This document shows, piece after piece, positions 16,614 to 23,808 of a stretch of DNA of 64,000 bases. The notes below the pieces were generated by a model. The model had not been told where the DNA came from and searched no databases. It saw only the letters and a list, made by a program, of their open reading frames with translations. Within the stretch, counting starts at the first letter, position 1. Each line of letters opens with the position of its first letter. The position numbers were made by a program, and so were the translations under genes. The stretch is from Patulibacter brassicae (GTDB lineage: Bacteria > Actinomycetota > Thermoleophilia > Solirubrobacterales > Solirubrobacteraceae): positions 310,001 to 374,000 of the forward strand of contig NZ_JAXAVX010000003.1 of the NCBI RefSeq assembly GCF_033949425.1, read 5' to 3'.

Positions 16614-16832
16614 TCAGCGGTGGCGGTAGACGATCCGAGCGCGGCTCAGGTCGTACGGGGAGACCTCCACCCGCACGCGGTCGCCCGGCAGGATCCGGAT
16701 CCGGAAGCGGCGCATCTTGCCCGCGACGTGCCCGAGCACCTCGTGGCCGTTGTCGAGCTGCACCTTGAACATCGCGTTCGGCAGCGCCTCGACGACTTCG
16801 CCCTCGAACTCGACCTTGTCCTCTTTGGCCAT
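16614..16832 (-). CDS. infA: translation initiation factor IF-1
   Basis: 72 residues, exactly IF-1 size, a single S1-like OB fold. It begins MAKEDKVEFEGEVVEALPNA, then has FKVQLDNGHEVLGHVAGKMR and IRILPGDRVRVEVSPYDLSRARIVYR, the conserved IF-1 strands. IF-1 binds the ribosomal A site and works with IF-2 and IF-3 in initiation. In most bacteria infA lies in the spc/alpha ribosomal protein cluster; here it stands alone between thiL and a penicillin-binding protein. The ATG is 7 nt after a TACCGT -10, with no clear ribosome binding site. Whether another infA exists elsewhere in the genome is unknown. Confidence 0.96.
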   Translation of the reverse strand: MAKEDKVEFEGEVVEALPNAMFKVQLDNGHEVLGHVAGKMRRFRIRILPGDRVRVEVSPYDLSRARIVYRHR

Positions 16833-16839
16833 CCCACCC

Positions 16840-16845
16840 ACGGTA
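16840..16845 (-). promoter_or_regulatory. probable -10 of infA (TACCGT)
   Basis: TACCGT on the minus strand ends 7 nt before the infA ATG; a leaderless message is expected. Confidence 0.5.
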
Positions 16846-16965
16846 GCACCGGGTCGGCGTCCGGCGCGGGCCGCCCGAGGGCCGCGATCGCCCGCCACGG
16901 CGGCGATCCCGCCCGCCCGCGCGACGGCGACGCGCGCCGTCGACCCGGCCCGCGAGGGACGCTCC

Positions 16966-19008
16966 TCAGCGCGGGAGGTCCTGGAGCGGCTGCTCGTAGG
17001 CGCCGGGGTCGGGGGTGCCCGTGCCGGGCACGTCGGAGTCGGGGCCCGCGGCGTCGTCGTCGCCGCGCAGCGCCTTCGACCCGCCCGACGCGTGCTCGCC
17101 GGTGCCGCGGCTCCCCTGGAAGGGCGCCTTCGGGAACGGCCCGCAGACGCGATCGTCGACCGCGCTGGCCATGAAGTCGTGCCAGGTCTGCGCCGGGCGC
17201 CCGCCGCCCTGTTCACCGGTGGAGAGCAGCGTGCTCTTCGGGTAGCCGACCCAGGTCACCGTCGTCATGCCCTTCGTGAAGCCGGCGAACCACGCGTCGG
17301 CCGCGCGGTCGGTCGTGCCGGTCTTCCCGGCCGCGGGGCAGTTCGAGAGGATCGCCTTGCGGCCGGTGCCGCCCTGGACGTTCTTCGCGAGGATCTCGGT
17401 CGCCTTGCTCGCGACGCCGGCGCTGAAGGTCCGGACCGCCTTCACGTTCTGCGGGCGCAGCGTACGCCCGTTGGGCAGCTCGACGCGGGTGACGATCCGC
17501 GGCGTGATCCGCTTGCCGCCGTTGGCGATCGTCGAGTAGGCGCGCGCCATCTCCAGCGGGTTGACGCCGTGCTTCAGGCCGCCGAGCGACTCGGCGGGGA
17601 GCGACTGCAGCGTCGAGGTGATGCCCATGAGGCGCGCGGCCTTCGTGACGTTCTGCGGCCCGACGTCGAGGTCGAGCTGCGCGTAGACGGAGTTGTCGGA
17701 GGCGAGGGTCGCCTTCGTGATCGACATCGTGCCGCCGCTCTTGCCCGAGAACGTCTTCGGCGCCCAACCGTCCGGCGTCAGCTTCTGGCCGCTCACCGAC
17801 GTGTAGCTCGTGGAGTCCGGGTCGATCCCGGCCCGCAGCGCCGCCATCAGCACGACGGTCTTGAAGGTCGAGCCCGGCTGGCGCTCGCTCTGCGTGACGA
17901 GGTTGTACTTCGAGTCCGCGTAGGAGGCGGTCGAGGCCATCGTCGTGACGTCGCCGGTCTTCGGGTTGATCGAGACGATCGCCGACGCCGGGCCGCCCGG
18001 GACGAAGTTCTTCGCGAGCGCCGCGCGGGCGAGCTGCTGCCGCTTCAGGCTGATCGTCGTGTGGATCCGCATGCCGCCCTCGCGCACCCGGTTGGCGCCG
18101 TACTTCTTGATCAGCTCCGCGCGGACGTAGTCGATGACGAACTGCTCGCGGCGGCGCGTGTAGTAGTCCGACGCCTTGAGCCCCAGCGGCTTGTCCTGCG
18201 CCTCGGCCGCTTCCTCGTACCCGATGTAGCCCTGCTCGGCCATCCGTCGCAGGACGTCGTTGCGGCGCTTCAGCGCGGCGTCCGGGTGGTAGAAGGGGTT
18301 GTAGTCCGACGGGGCCTGCGGGAGACCGGCGATCGTCGCCGCCTGGGCGAGCGTCAGGTCCTTCGGGCGCTTGTTGAAGTACACCCGCGCCGCGGCCGCG
18401 ACGCCGATGATGTTCTGGCCGTTGCGCGCGTTGCCGTACGGGACGGAGTCGAGGTACTTCGTCAGCACCCACTCCTTGCCCTCGCGCCCGGGATGGCGCT
18501 TCTCGAGCTGGTCGGCGAGCTTCGCCTCGCGGATCTTCCGCTTGTAGCTCTCGTCCCGGTCCCCGGTGTAGAGGTTCCGGATGAGCTGCATCTCGAGGGT
18601 CGACGCGCCCTCGCGGTTGGCGCCCTCGGTGACGTTGCGGATCGCTGCCCGCGCCACGCCCTCCACGTCGACCCCGCCGTGCTGGTAGAAGCGGCGATCC
18701 TCCACGGCGACGGTCGCCTGGCGGATGTAGCGCCCCATCTCCTCGCCGCGGATCGACTGGCGCAGGATCGGGCCGTCGATGTAGCCGAGCTTCGTCCCGT
18801 CGGCGGCGAAGACGACGGAGTTCGCACCCGGATCAGCCGGCTTGAGGTCGTCGAGGTCGACGTCGTCGGCGATCGACGCGACGTAGCCCACGGCGCCCGC
18901 GCCGGCCACGACCGTGCCCGTCACGAGCGCGACGAGCAGGACGAGGAGGACGCGCGTGGCGCCGCCCTTGGCACGGCGCTGACGGCGCTTGCGGGCTGCG
19001 TAGGACAT
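16966..19008 (-). CDS. class A penicillin-binding protein (PBP1A-like)
   Basis: 680 residues from ATG at 19008. A basic cytosolic tail precedes one membrane anchor (about 19-46). The GT51 glycosyltransferase domain has the catalytic Glu103 in VEDRRFYQHGGVD and a second motif GASTLEMQLIRNLY, a variant of GGSTITQQ. The transpeptidase domain has SxxK at Ser380 (GSTFK), SxN in ASDNSVY, and KTG in AGKTGTTD. It polymerises lipid II and cross-links the wall. The C-terminus is a disordered Gly/Asp/Pro-rich tail. It is divergent from a PIG-V-like mannosyltransferase. The frame is open further upstream, but that part has no start and overlaps the divergent gene. Confidence 0.95.
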   Translation of the reverse strand: MSYAARKRRQRRAKGGATRVLLVLLVALVTGTVVAGAGAVGYVASIADDVDLDDLKPADPGANSVVFAADGTKLGYIDGPILRQSIRGEEMGRYIRQATVAVEDRRFYQHGGVDVEGVARAAIRNVTEGANREGASTLEMQLIRNLYTGDRDESYKRKIREAKLADQLEKRHPGREGKEWVLTKYLDSVPYGNARNGQNIIGVAAAARVYFNKRPKDLTLAQAATIAGLPQAPSDYNPFYHPDAALKRRNDVLRRMAEQGYIGYEEAAEAQDKPLGLKASDYYTRRREQFVIDYVRAELIKKYGANRVREGGMRIHTTISLKRQQLARAALAKNFVPGGPASAIVSINPKTGDVTTMASTASYADSKYNLVTQSERQPGSTFKTVVLMAALRAGIDPDSTSYTSVSGQKLTPDGWAPKTFSGKSGGTMSITKATLASDNSVYAQLDLDVGPQNVTKAARLMGITSTLQSLPAESLGGLKHGVNPLEMARAYSTIANGGKRITPRIVTRVELPNGRTLRPQNVKAVRTFSAGVASKATEILAKNVQGGTGRKAILSNCPAAGKTGTTDRAADAWFAGFTKGMTTVTWVGYPKSTLLSTGEQGGGRPAQTWHDFMASAVDDRVCGPFPKAPFQGSRGTGEHASGGSKALRGDDDAAGPDSDVPGTGTPDPGAYEQPLQDLPR

Positions 19009-19079
19009 GTCTCGACGGAGGTGGTCGCGGTGCGCTGGAGGACGGTCGATGCACCACGACCGGGAGCGGGGTGCCTCCC

Positions 19080-19085
19080 AGAGTA
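19080..19085 (-). promoter_or_regulatory. possible -10 of the PBP gene (TACTCT)
   Basis: TACTCT on the minus strand lies 71 nt before the PBP ATG in the 228-bp divergent region and fits the TAnnnT pattern. A leader of about 65 nt would follow. Confidence 0.35.
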
Positions 19086-19236
19086 CCGGGCCGCCGCCGG
19101 TTCTCCTGCCGGTTGAAACGGAAGTGGCGGGCGCGGGCCGCCGGTCGCGCGTCCGTCCCGCGACGCGGGCCGGCAGCGGACCGCGGGCGCGTCCCCGGGA
19201 GCGTCGCCGGCGGCCGGGCTGCCAGCATGCCCCCGG

Positions 19237-20544
19237 ATGGCGCGCGACGCGACCCTCGAGCAGGACCCGCCCCTGCGGCTGCGACGCGCCGCGGTCGTCG
19301 CGCCCGTCCCGGCGCGCGCGACGAGCTGGGCCGAGACGGCCCGCGCGGTGCTCCCCGCGTTCCTCGTGACGCGGTTGATCGTCCTCGTGGCCGGAGCGCT
19401 CGCCGTCGCGATCTGGGGGATCGTCCCGGTCGACGACGTCTACGACCCCCAGGGCCGGACGACGGCGCTCGGCGAGCCGCTGAGCACGATCATCGCGCCG
19501 CTGGCGCGCTGGGACAGCGCCTGGCTCCTGGACGTCGCCGACGTCCGCTATCCCGCCGGATACGAGCCGCGGACCGCGTTCTTCCCGCTCTACCCGCTGC
19601 TCGTCCGGGTCCTCGGGTTCGCGCTCACCCCGCTCGTGGCGGGGCTCGTCCTCTCGGCGGTCGCGGCGTTCGGCGGCGCGATGCTCGTCCACCGGATCGC
19701 CGAGCGCGAGCTCGGCCGCCGGGTCGCCGACCGCGCGGTCTGGGCGCTGCTGCTCTTCCCCGGCTCGCTCTGGCTCAGCGCGGTGTACACGGAGGGGCTG
19801 TTCCTCCTGCTCGCCGCGGGCTGCATCCTCGCGGCCCACCAGGGGCGGTGGCTGCTCGCCGGCACGCTCGGCGCGCTCGCGTCGGCGACCCGCAGCGCCG
19901 GCATCGTCCTCGCCGCGGTCCTCGTCGTCGTCTGGTGGGAGCAGCGTCGTGCCGCGCTCCACGAGCGGCGGCCGCTGCCGGACGCGCCCACCGCCGCGCT
20001 GGCGGCGGGCATGGTGCCGCTCGGGCTCGTCGCCTTCCTCGTCGGGCTCGCGCTCGCCGGCCACCCGTGGACGGCGCCGTTCGACGTCCAGGCCGAATGG
20101 CAGCGCCAGACGACCGCGCCGTGGATCGGCGCGTGGGACGGCCTCGTCGCCGGCTGGCACGGCGCGGGGCAGGTCCTCGGCCTGGAGCGGGCGCCCGCGG
20201 AGGGCATGCTCGGGCTCGCCCGGCTGAACGTCGCGCTGCTGCTCTGCCTCGTGGGCGCGCTGCTCTGCCTCGTCGGCACGGCGCGGCGCCTGCGGCCGAG
20301 CCTCACCGCGTACGCCGGGCTCGCGCTGCTCATGCCGCTCTGCTCGCCGGCCTCGGCCGACGGCGGGACCCAGCCGCTCATGTCGCTGCCGCGCTTCGTC
20401 GGGGTCCTCTTCCCGCTGGCGATCTGGCTGGCGTGGTGGCTCGGCCGCCGGGGCGCGGGCTGGCGCTGGACGCTCGCCGTCGCCGGCGGGGCGCTGCTGG
20501 CGCTCGTGGCGGCCCTCACCGCCCGCTGGACCTTCGTCGCCTGA
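19237..20544 (+). CDS. PIG-V-like mannosyltransferase, integral membrane
   Basis: 435 residues, with around nine or ten hydrophobic helices. Family landmarks: ARWDSAWLLDVADVRY near residue 90, the acidic first-loop motif of polyprenol-phosphate-sugar-dependent (GT-C) enzymes; TAFFPLYPLLVR; LLLFPGSLWLSAVYTEGLFLLLA; ASATRSAG; and SLPRFVGVLFPL near the end, the PRF motif of PIG-V relatives. Such proteins transfer mannose from polyprenyl-phosphate-mannose to an outer-surface acceptor. The bacterial acceptor is unknown, perhaps a glycolipid or glycoprotein of the envelope. A CAGCAT hexamer 8 nt before the ATG could be its -10. It neighbours wall-synthesis genes, in keeping with an envelope role. 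Confidence 0.82.
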   Translation: MARDATLEQDPPLRLRRAAVVAPVPARATSWAETARAVLPAFLVTRLIVLVAGALAVAIWGIVPVDDVYDPQGRTTALGEPLSTIIAPLARWDSAWLLDVADVRYPAGYEPRTAFFPLYPLLVRVLGFALTPLVAGLVLSAVAAFGGAMLVHRIAERELGRRVADRAVWALLLFPGSLWLSAVYTEGLFLLLAAGCILAAHQGRWLLAGTLGALASATRSAGIVLAAVLVVVWWEQRRAALHERRPLPDAPTAALAAGMVPLGLVAFLVGLALAGHPWTAPFDVQAEWQRQTTAPWIGAWDGLVAGWHGAGQVLGLERAPAEGMLGLARLNVALLLCLVGALLCLVGTARRLRPSLTAYAGLALLMPLCSPASADGGTQPLMSLPRFVGVLFPLAIWLAWWLGRRGAGWRWTLAVAGGALLALVAALTARWTFVA

Positions 20545-20653
20545 GCCTCGTCGCAGGCCGGTCCGGGCTCCATGCGGCGCCCGTCGGCGCCCCGTCGGTC
20601 CCCTCGCCCGGCCGTGGACCGCGACGGCCGCCGCTCCGCCGCGGCGGGACGGC

Positions 20654-20659
20654 TACCGT
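20654..20659 (+). promoter_or_regulatory. probable -10 of the CPBP gene (TACCGT)
   Basis: TACCGT ends 8 nt before the GTG chosen as start at 20668, and helps decide that start over an earlier in-frame ATG at 20572. Confidence 0.5.
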
Positions 20660-20667
20660 TCTCCGCC

Positions 20668-21519
20668 GTGAGCGACGCGCGGCCCGAGCCCGAGACCCCC
20701 GCCACGGGCCGCCGCTGGGGCGCCCTCGAGGGGATCCTCGCGCTCGTCACCGCGATCGGCCTCACGCTCTTCGCCGGCATCCCCCAGGTCGTGATCGGCG
20801 ACGACACGGGGACCGCCGAGGTCACCGGCAACGCCATCTCGATGGTGCTGCAGAACGTCATCTTCGTCGCCGCGCCGATCGCGCTCCTGGCGGTCATGGG
20901 CCACCGGATCGGCCGGCGCGACCTCGGCTGGCGCGGGCCGCGACGGACGTGGCTGGCGATCGGCCTGCTCGTCGGCGCCGCCGTCGCGTACCTCGTGCTG
21001 TCGTCGGGCCTGGCGCACCTGCTGGGCGTCGCCGACGAGCAGGACGAGCTGCCCGACAAGCTCGGCGTCAACGTCTCGGCCCTCGCCGGGATCGTCATCG
21101 GCCTGGCGGTGACCGTCCTGGCGCCGATCGGCGAGGAGACGCTGCTGCGCGGCGTCGTCTACCCCGGCCTGCGCACGACCTTCGGCCGGATCGCCCCCGG
21201 CTGGCTCGCGATCGCCCTGGCGGCCGTGATCGACGGCCTCCTCTTCGGCGCGCTCCACGCCGCGGGCACCGACGTCGGCTTCCTGCCGATCCTCGCCCTG
21301 TTCGGCGCGGTCCTCTGCCTCCTCTACCAGTGGACCGGCTCGCTGTACCTGCCGATCGTCCTGCACGCGACGAACAACACCGTCGCGATCACGCAGGCCG
21401 CCGACTGGAGCGCGGGGCAGGGCATCGCGCTATGGGTGGCGGCGATGGCGATCCTCGCGCTGCTGGGCGTCGGGGTCCGGCGCGGCGCCGGCGACGCGCC
21501 GTTCCTGCCCGCACGCTGA
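20668..21519 (+). CDS. CPBP-family intramembrane glutamic protease (CAAX-like)
   Basis: 283 residues from GTG at 20668. An ATG at 20572 adds 32 Arg/Pro-rich residues and lies upstream of the TACCGT -10, so it is rejected. About eight hydrophobic segments. The CPBP/Abi signature is complete: EETLLRGVVYPGLR (EExxxR, motif 1), DGLLFGALHAAG (FxxxH, motif 2) and VLHATNNTVA (HxxxN, motif 3), all within membrane helices, as in RCE1. Members cleave prenylated or other membrane peptides; in bacteria roles include bacteriocin immunity and sigma-factor release. The partner cannot be inferred here. Confidence 0.9.
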   Translation: MSDARPEPETPATGRRWGALEGILALVTAIGLTLFAGIPQVVIGDDTGTAEVTGNAISMVLQNVIFVAAPIALLAVMGHRIGRRDLGWRGPRRTWLAIGLLVGAAVAYLVLSSGLAHLLGVADEQDELPDKLGVNVSALAGIVIGLAVTVLAPIGEETLLRGVVYPGLRTTFGRIAPGWLAIALAAVIDGLLFGALHAAGTDVGFLPILALFGAVLCLLYQWTGSLYLPIVLHATNNTVAITQAADWSAGQGIALWVAAMAILALLGVGVRRGAGDAPFLPAR

Positions 21520-21615
21520 GCGCGGTCCACGTCACGACGCCGTCGCGCGCGGCCCACCGACGGACCGGGGCGCTCGGCCCGCGCGGCGGGCGGCTTCGGC
21601 CCGCGAGCGCCGGGG

Positions 21616-21621
21616 TATCGT
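21616..21621 (+). promoter_or_regulatory. probable -10 of the L,D-transpeptidase gene (TATCGT)
   Basis: TATCGT ends 7 nt before the ATG at 21629. Confidence 0.5.
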
Positions 21622-21628
21622 GTCCGCC

Positions 21629-22621
21629 ATGAGAGCCTCCCTTCGCGCCGGTGCGCTGGCCTCCGCCGTCCCGCTGGTCCTCGTGTCCGCGGCGTCCGCC
21701 CAGGCCCAGGACCCCGCTCCGGCGCCCGCGCCGGCCGCCCCGGCCGCGCCACCGGCGCTCGACCTGAAGCTCTCGATCGAGAAGGCCCCGGGCAACCTCT
21801 CGTTCAAGGGCAGCACCTGGCGCGCCCTCGTCGTCACCGACCGGTACGTGCCCGGCACGAAGGTGACGTTCGAGTTCACCGCCGGCACGCGCCGGACGGT
21901 GAAGCGGGTGACGCTGAAGCCGGTCAAGGACTCCGCGAAGGGCGTCGTCCGCGCGTCGTACCGCAGCGCGAGCGCCAGCCGCGTCGTCGTGCGGACGCGG
22001 ATCGGCGAGGGGCAGCCCGCCGCCCCGACCGGCCGGGAGACCCAGATCGTCCAGCAGTTCACGCCGAGCGTGAAGGCCGGCGCCTCGGGCACCGCCGTCA
22101 CGTGGCTCCAGCGCAAGCTCAAGGCGAAGGGCTACGTCCCGGGCCGCGCCGGGCGCTACGACGCCCGGACGAGCCGCGCCGTCCTCGCGTACCGCAAGGT
22201 CACCGGGATGGCGCTGACGACGCAGGCCAACCGCGCCGTCTTCGAGGGCCTGCGCGCCGGGAAGGGCACCTTCAAGGTCCGCTTCCCGAGCCACGGCCGC
22301 CACATCGAGGGCGACATCCGCCGGCAGGTGCTCGCGCTCATCGGCGAGGGCGGCAAGGTCGAGCGGATCTACCACACCTCCCCCGGCGCGCCGGCGACCC
22401 CGACGATCCGCGGCACGTTCCGCGTGTACCGCAAGGACCCCGGCACGAACGCGAAGGGGATGTACGCCTCCTCGTACTTCATCCGCGGCTACGCGGTCCA
22501 CGGCTATCCGTCCGTGCCGACCTACCGCGCGAGCCACGGCTGCTTCCGGGTCCCGATGGAGGACGCCCGCTCGATCTACGACTGGATCCGGATGGGCACG
22601 ATCGTCGACACGTACGTCTGA
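21629..22621 (+). CDS. secreted L,D-transpeptidase (YkuD) with peptidoglycan-binding domain
   Basis: 330 residues. A signal peptide (about 1-26, ending near ASAQA) is followed by a Pro/Ala linker, an Ig-like or beta-rich region (about 45-140), a PG_binding_1 repeat (about 148-205; SGTAVTWLQRKLKAKGY), then the YkuD catalytic domain. The active-site strand is HGYPSVPTYRASHGCFRVP: the HGxP His and the SHGCxR motif with nucleophile Cys305. These enzymes form 3-3 peptide cross-links or attach proteins to peptidoglycan. The architecture recurs in Thermoleophilia. A TATCGT hexamer and the ATG are 7 nt apart. It precedes pyrE by 23 nt but pyrE has its own -10. Confidence 0.93.
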   Translation: MRASLRAGALASAVPLVLVSAASAQAQDPAPAPAPAAPAAPPALDLKLSIEKAPGNLSFKGSTWRALVVTDRYVPGTKVTFEFTAGTRRTVKRVTLKPVKDSAKGVVRASYRSASASRVVVRTRIGEGQPAAPTGRETQIVQQFTPSVKAGASGTAVTWLQRKLKAKGYVPGRAGRYDARTSRAVLAYRKVTGMALTTQANRAVFEGLRAGKGTFKVRFPSHGRHIEGDIRRQVLALIGEGGKVERIYHTSPGAPATPTIRGTFRVYRKDPGTNAKGMYASSYFIRGYAVHGYPSVPTYRASHGCFRVPMEDARSIYDWIRMGTIVDTYV

Positions 22622-22631
22622 GCGGCTGGAC

Positions 22632-22637
22632 TAGCCT
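22632..22637 (+). promoter_or_regulatory. probable -10 of pyrE (TAGCCT)
   Basis: TAGCCT ends 7 nt before the pyrE ATG at 22645 and starts 10 nt after the preceding stop codon. Confidence 0.5.
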
Positions 22638-22644
22638 GCCGCGC

Positions 22645-23202
22645 ATGGGGACCGCCGACGCGAAGGCCACGCTGATCGCCGAGCTGCGGGAGCACGCGCT
22701 CGTGCTCGGCGAGGTGACGCTCACGAGCGGGCTCACCGCGTCGTACTACGTCGACGCGAAGCGGGCGATCCTGCGTCCGGCCGGCTTCCTCGCGCTCGGC
22801 GCGCTCGTCGCCGATCAGGCGGCCCGCCTGGGCGCGACCGCCGTCGGCGGCATGACGATGGGCGCGGACCCCGTCGCGTGCGCGGCGCTCGCCGGCGGGG
22901 CGCGGGCCAACGCGTTCTTCGTGCGCAAGGAGAGCAAGGCCCACGGGCTCCAGCGCCGCGTCGAGGGGCCGCTGCTGACCGACGCCGACCGCTGCCTCGT
23001 CGTCGAGGACGTCGTCTCCACCGGCGGCTCGACGGTGCAGGCGCTCGAGGCGCTGCAGGCCGAGGGCCGGACGGTCGTCGGCGTCGTCTCGGTCCTCGAC
23101 CGCCTGATGGGGGGCGCGGCCCGGATCGAGCAGGCCGCCGGCGCCCCGTACGTCGCGCTGACGACGATCGACGACGTCTACCCGGACCGCCCCGCGCGCT
23201 GA
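22645..23202 (+). CDS. pyrE: orotate phosphoribosyltransferase
   Basis: 185 residues. It joins orotate to PRPP, giving orotidine 5'-phosphate, the fifth step of pyrimidine synthesis. Evidence: FxxGxxxxYYVDAK-like start (LTSGLTASYYVDAKR), the loop FVRKESKAHGLQRRVEG that carries the catalytic Lys, and the PRPP-binding motif CLVVEDVVSTGGST. Length and order match the short actinobacterial PyrE. It is not next to other pyr genes. The ATG at 22645 is directly after a TAGCCT hexamer, suggesting leaderless expression. Confidence 0.94.
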   Translation: MGTADAKATLIAELREHALVLGEVTLTSGLTASYYVDAKRAILRPAGFLALGALVADQAARLGATAVGGMTMGADPVACAALAGGARANAFFVRKESKAHGLQRRVEGPLLTDADRCLVVEDVVSTGGSTVQALEALQAEGRTVVGVVSVLDRLMGGAARIEQAAGAPYVALTTIDDVYPDRPAR

Positions 23203-23203
23203 G

Positions 23204-23341
23204 CCGGGGACCGGCGGCGCCCTCGACTGCCTGATCGCCGCCCCGTGCGTCCGCACGGGCGCGCCGCTGCTGCACGCCGACGCCGACGTCGACCGGCTCG
23301 CCTCCTGCACCGGGCTCCGGATCTACCCGATCGGCGCCTGA
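23204..23341 (+). pseudogene. C-terminal remnant of a VapC-type PIN-domain toxin
   Basis: In the 204-nt gap after pyrE one frame ends LDCLIAAPCVRTGAPLLHAD, then DVDRLASCTGLRIYPIGA and TGA at 23339-23341. This matches the end of VapC PIN domains (D-x-x-IAA, LLH-x-D-x-DFD-x-IA, TGL). The active-site core, the N-terminal two thirds and any antitoxin gene are absent, and no start codon is visible. It is a decayed toxin-antitoxin remnant. Identification rests on about 39 residues. Confidence 0.6.
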
Positions 23342-23406
23342 CCCGTCCGGTTCCCGTCGTCGACGCCGCCGGAGCCGACCGAGGCCGCCTCGCGCGGGCT
23401 CCGCGC

Positions 23407-23808
23407 TCAGCGGCCCGCGCGCCAGGCGTGGACCGCCAGCCCGCAGAAGCCGACGGTGGTGGCGACGAACGAGCCCACCGCGGCCGCCTGGTAGGGCAGG
23501 CCCTGGTCGAGGTCGTCGGAGAACGCGAGCGGCAGGAACGCCATCGCGATCGTCCACGCGCCGATCTGCAGCGCGCGCGTCGGCACCCGCGGGGCGTCGG
23601 GCAGCGCGGCGCCGAGCGCGACCGACGCCGTGCCGAGCGCCGCGAGGTCGAGGTGCCACTGGCGGATCCGCGCCGGGTGCTTGATCCCGAGCCGCCGCGC
23701 GAGCTCCGGCTGCTGGCGGCAGAGCGTGAAGACCCAGCCCGAGAGCGCGCCGGCCGCGAGCTCGGCGGTGCCGGAGCGCACGAGGGGCGAGGGACGATCG
23801 CGGGCCAT
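23407..23808 (-). CDS. small four-helix membrane protein
   Basis: 133 residues from ATG at 23808, overlapping the stop of the acyl-CoA dehydrogenase as TGATG, so translation is coupled. Four hydrophobic stretches are seen: about 16-32, 52-70, 80-98 and 108-128. Between the first two lies a polar stretch, RQQPELARRLGIKHPARIRQWHLD. The topology and the loop recall small SdpI- or mutase-like membrane proteins, but no motif decides it. Its place behind a large acyl-CoA dehydrogenase suggests an accessory role. Family not recognised. Confidence 0.7.
   Translation of the reverse strand: MARDRPSPLVRSGTAELAAGALSGWVFTLCRQQPELARRLGIKHPARIRQWHLDLAALGTASVALGAALPDAPRVPTRALQIGAWTIAMAFLPLAFSDDLDQGLPYQAAAVGSFVATTVGFCGLAVHAWRAGR

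Noticed and set aside
19009..20160. Upstream extension of the PBP reading frame to 1064 residues
   Set aside because: It is antisense to the mannosyltransferase gene and contains only low-complexity sequence; the PBP has a proper start with membrane anchor at 19008.
20572..20667. ATG at 20572 as start of the CPBP protease
   Set aside because: The added 32 residues are Arg/Pro-rich, have no ribosome binding site and lie upstream of the TACCGT -10.
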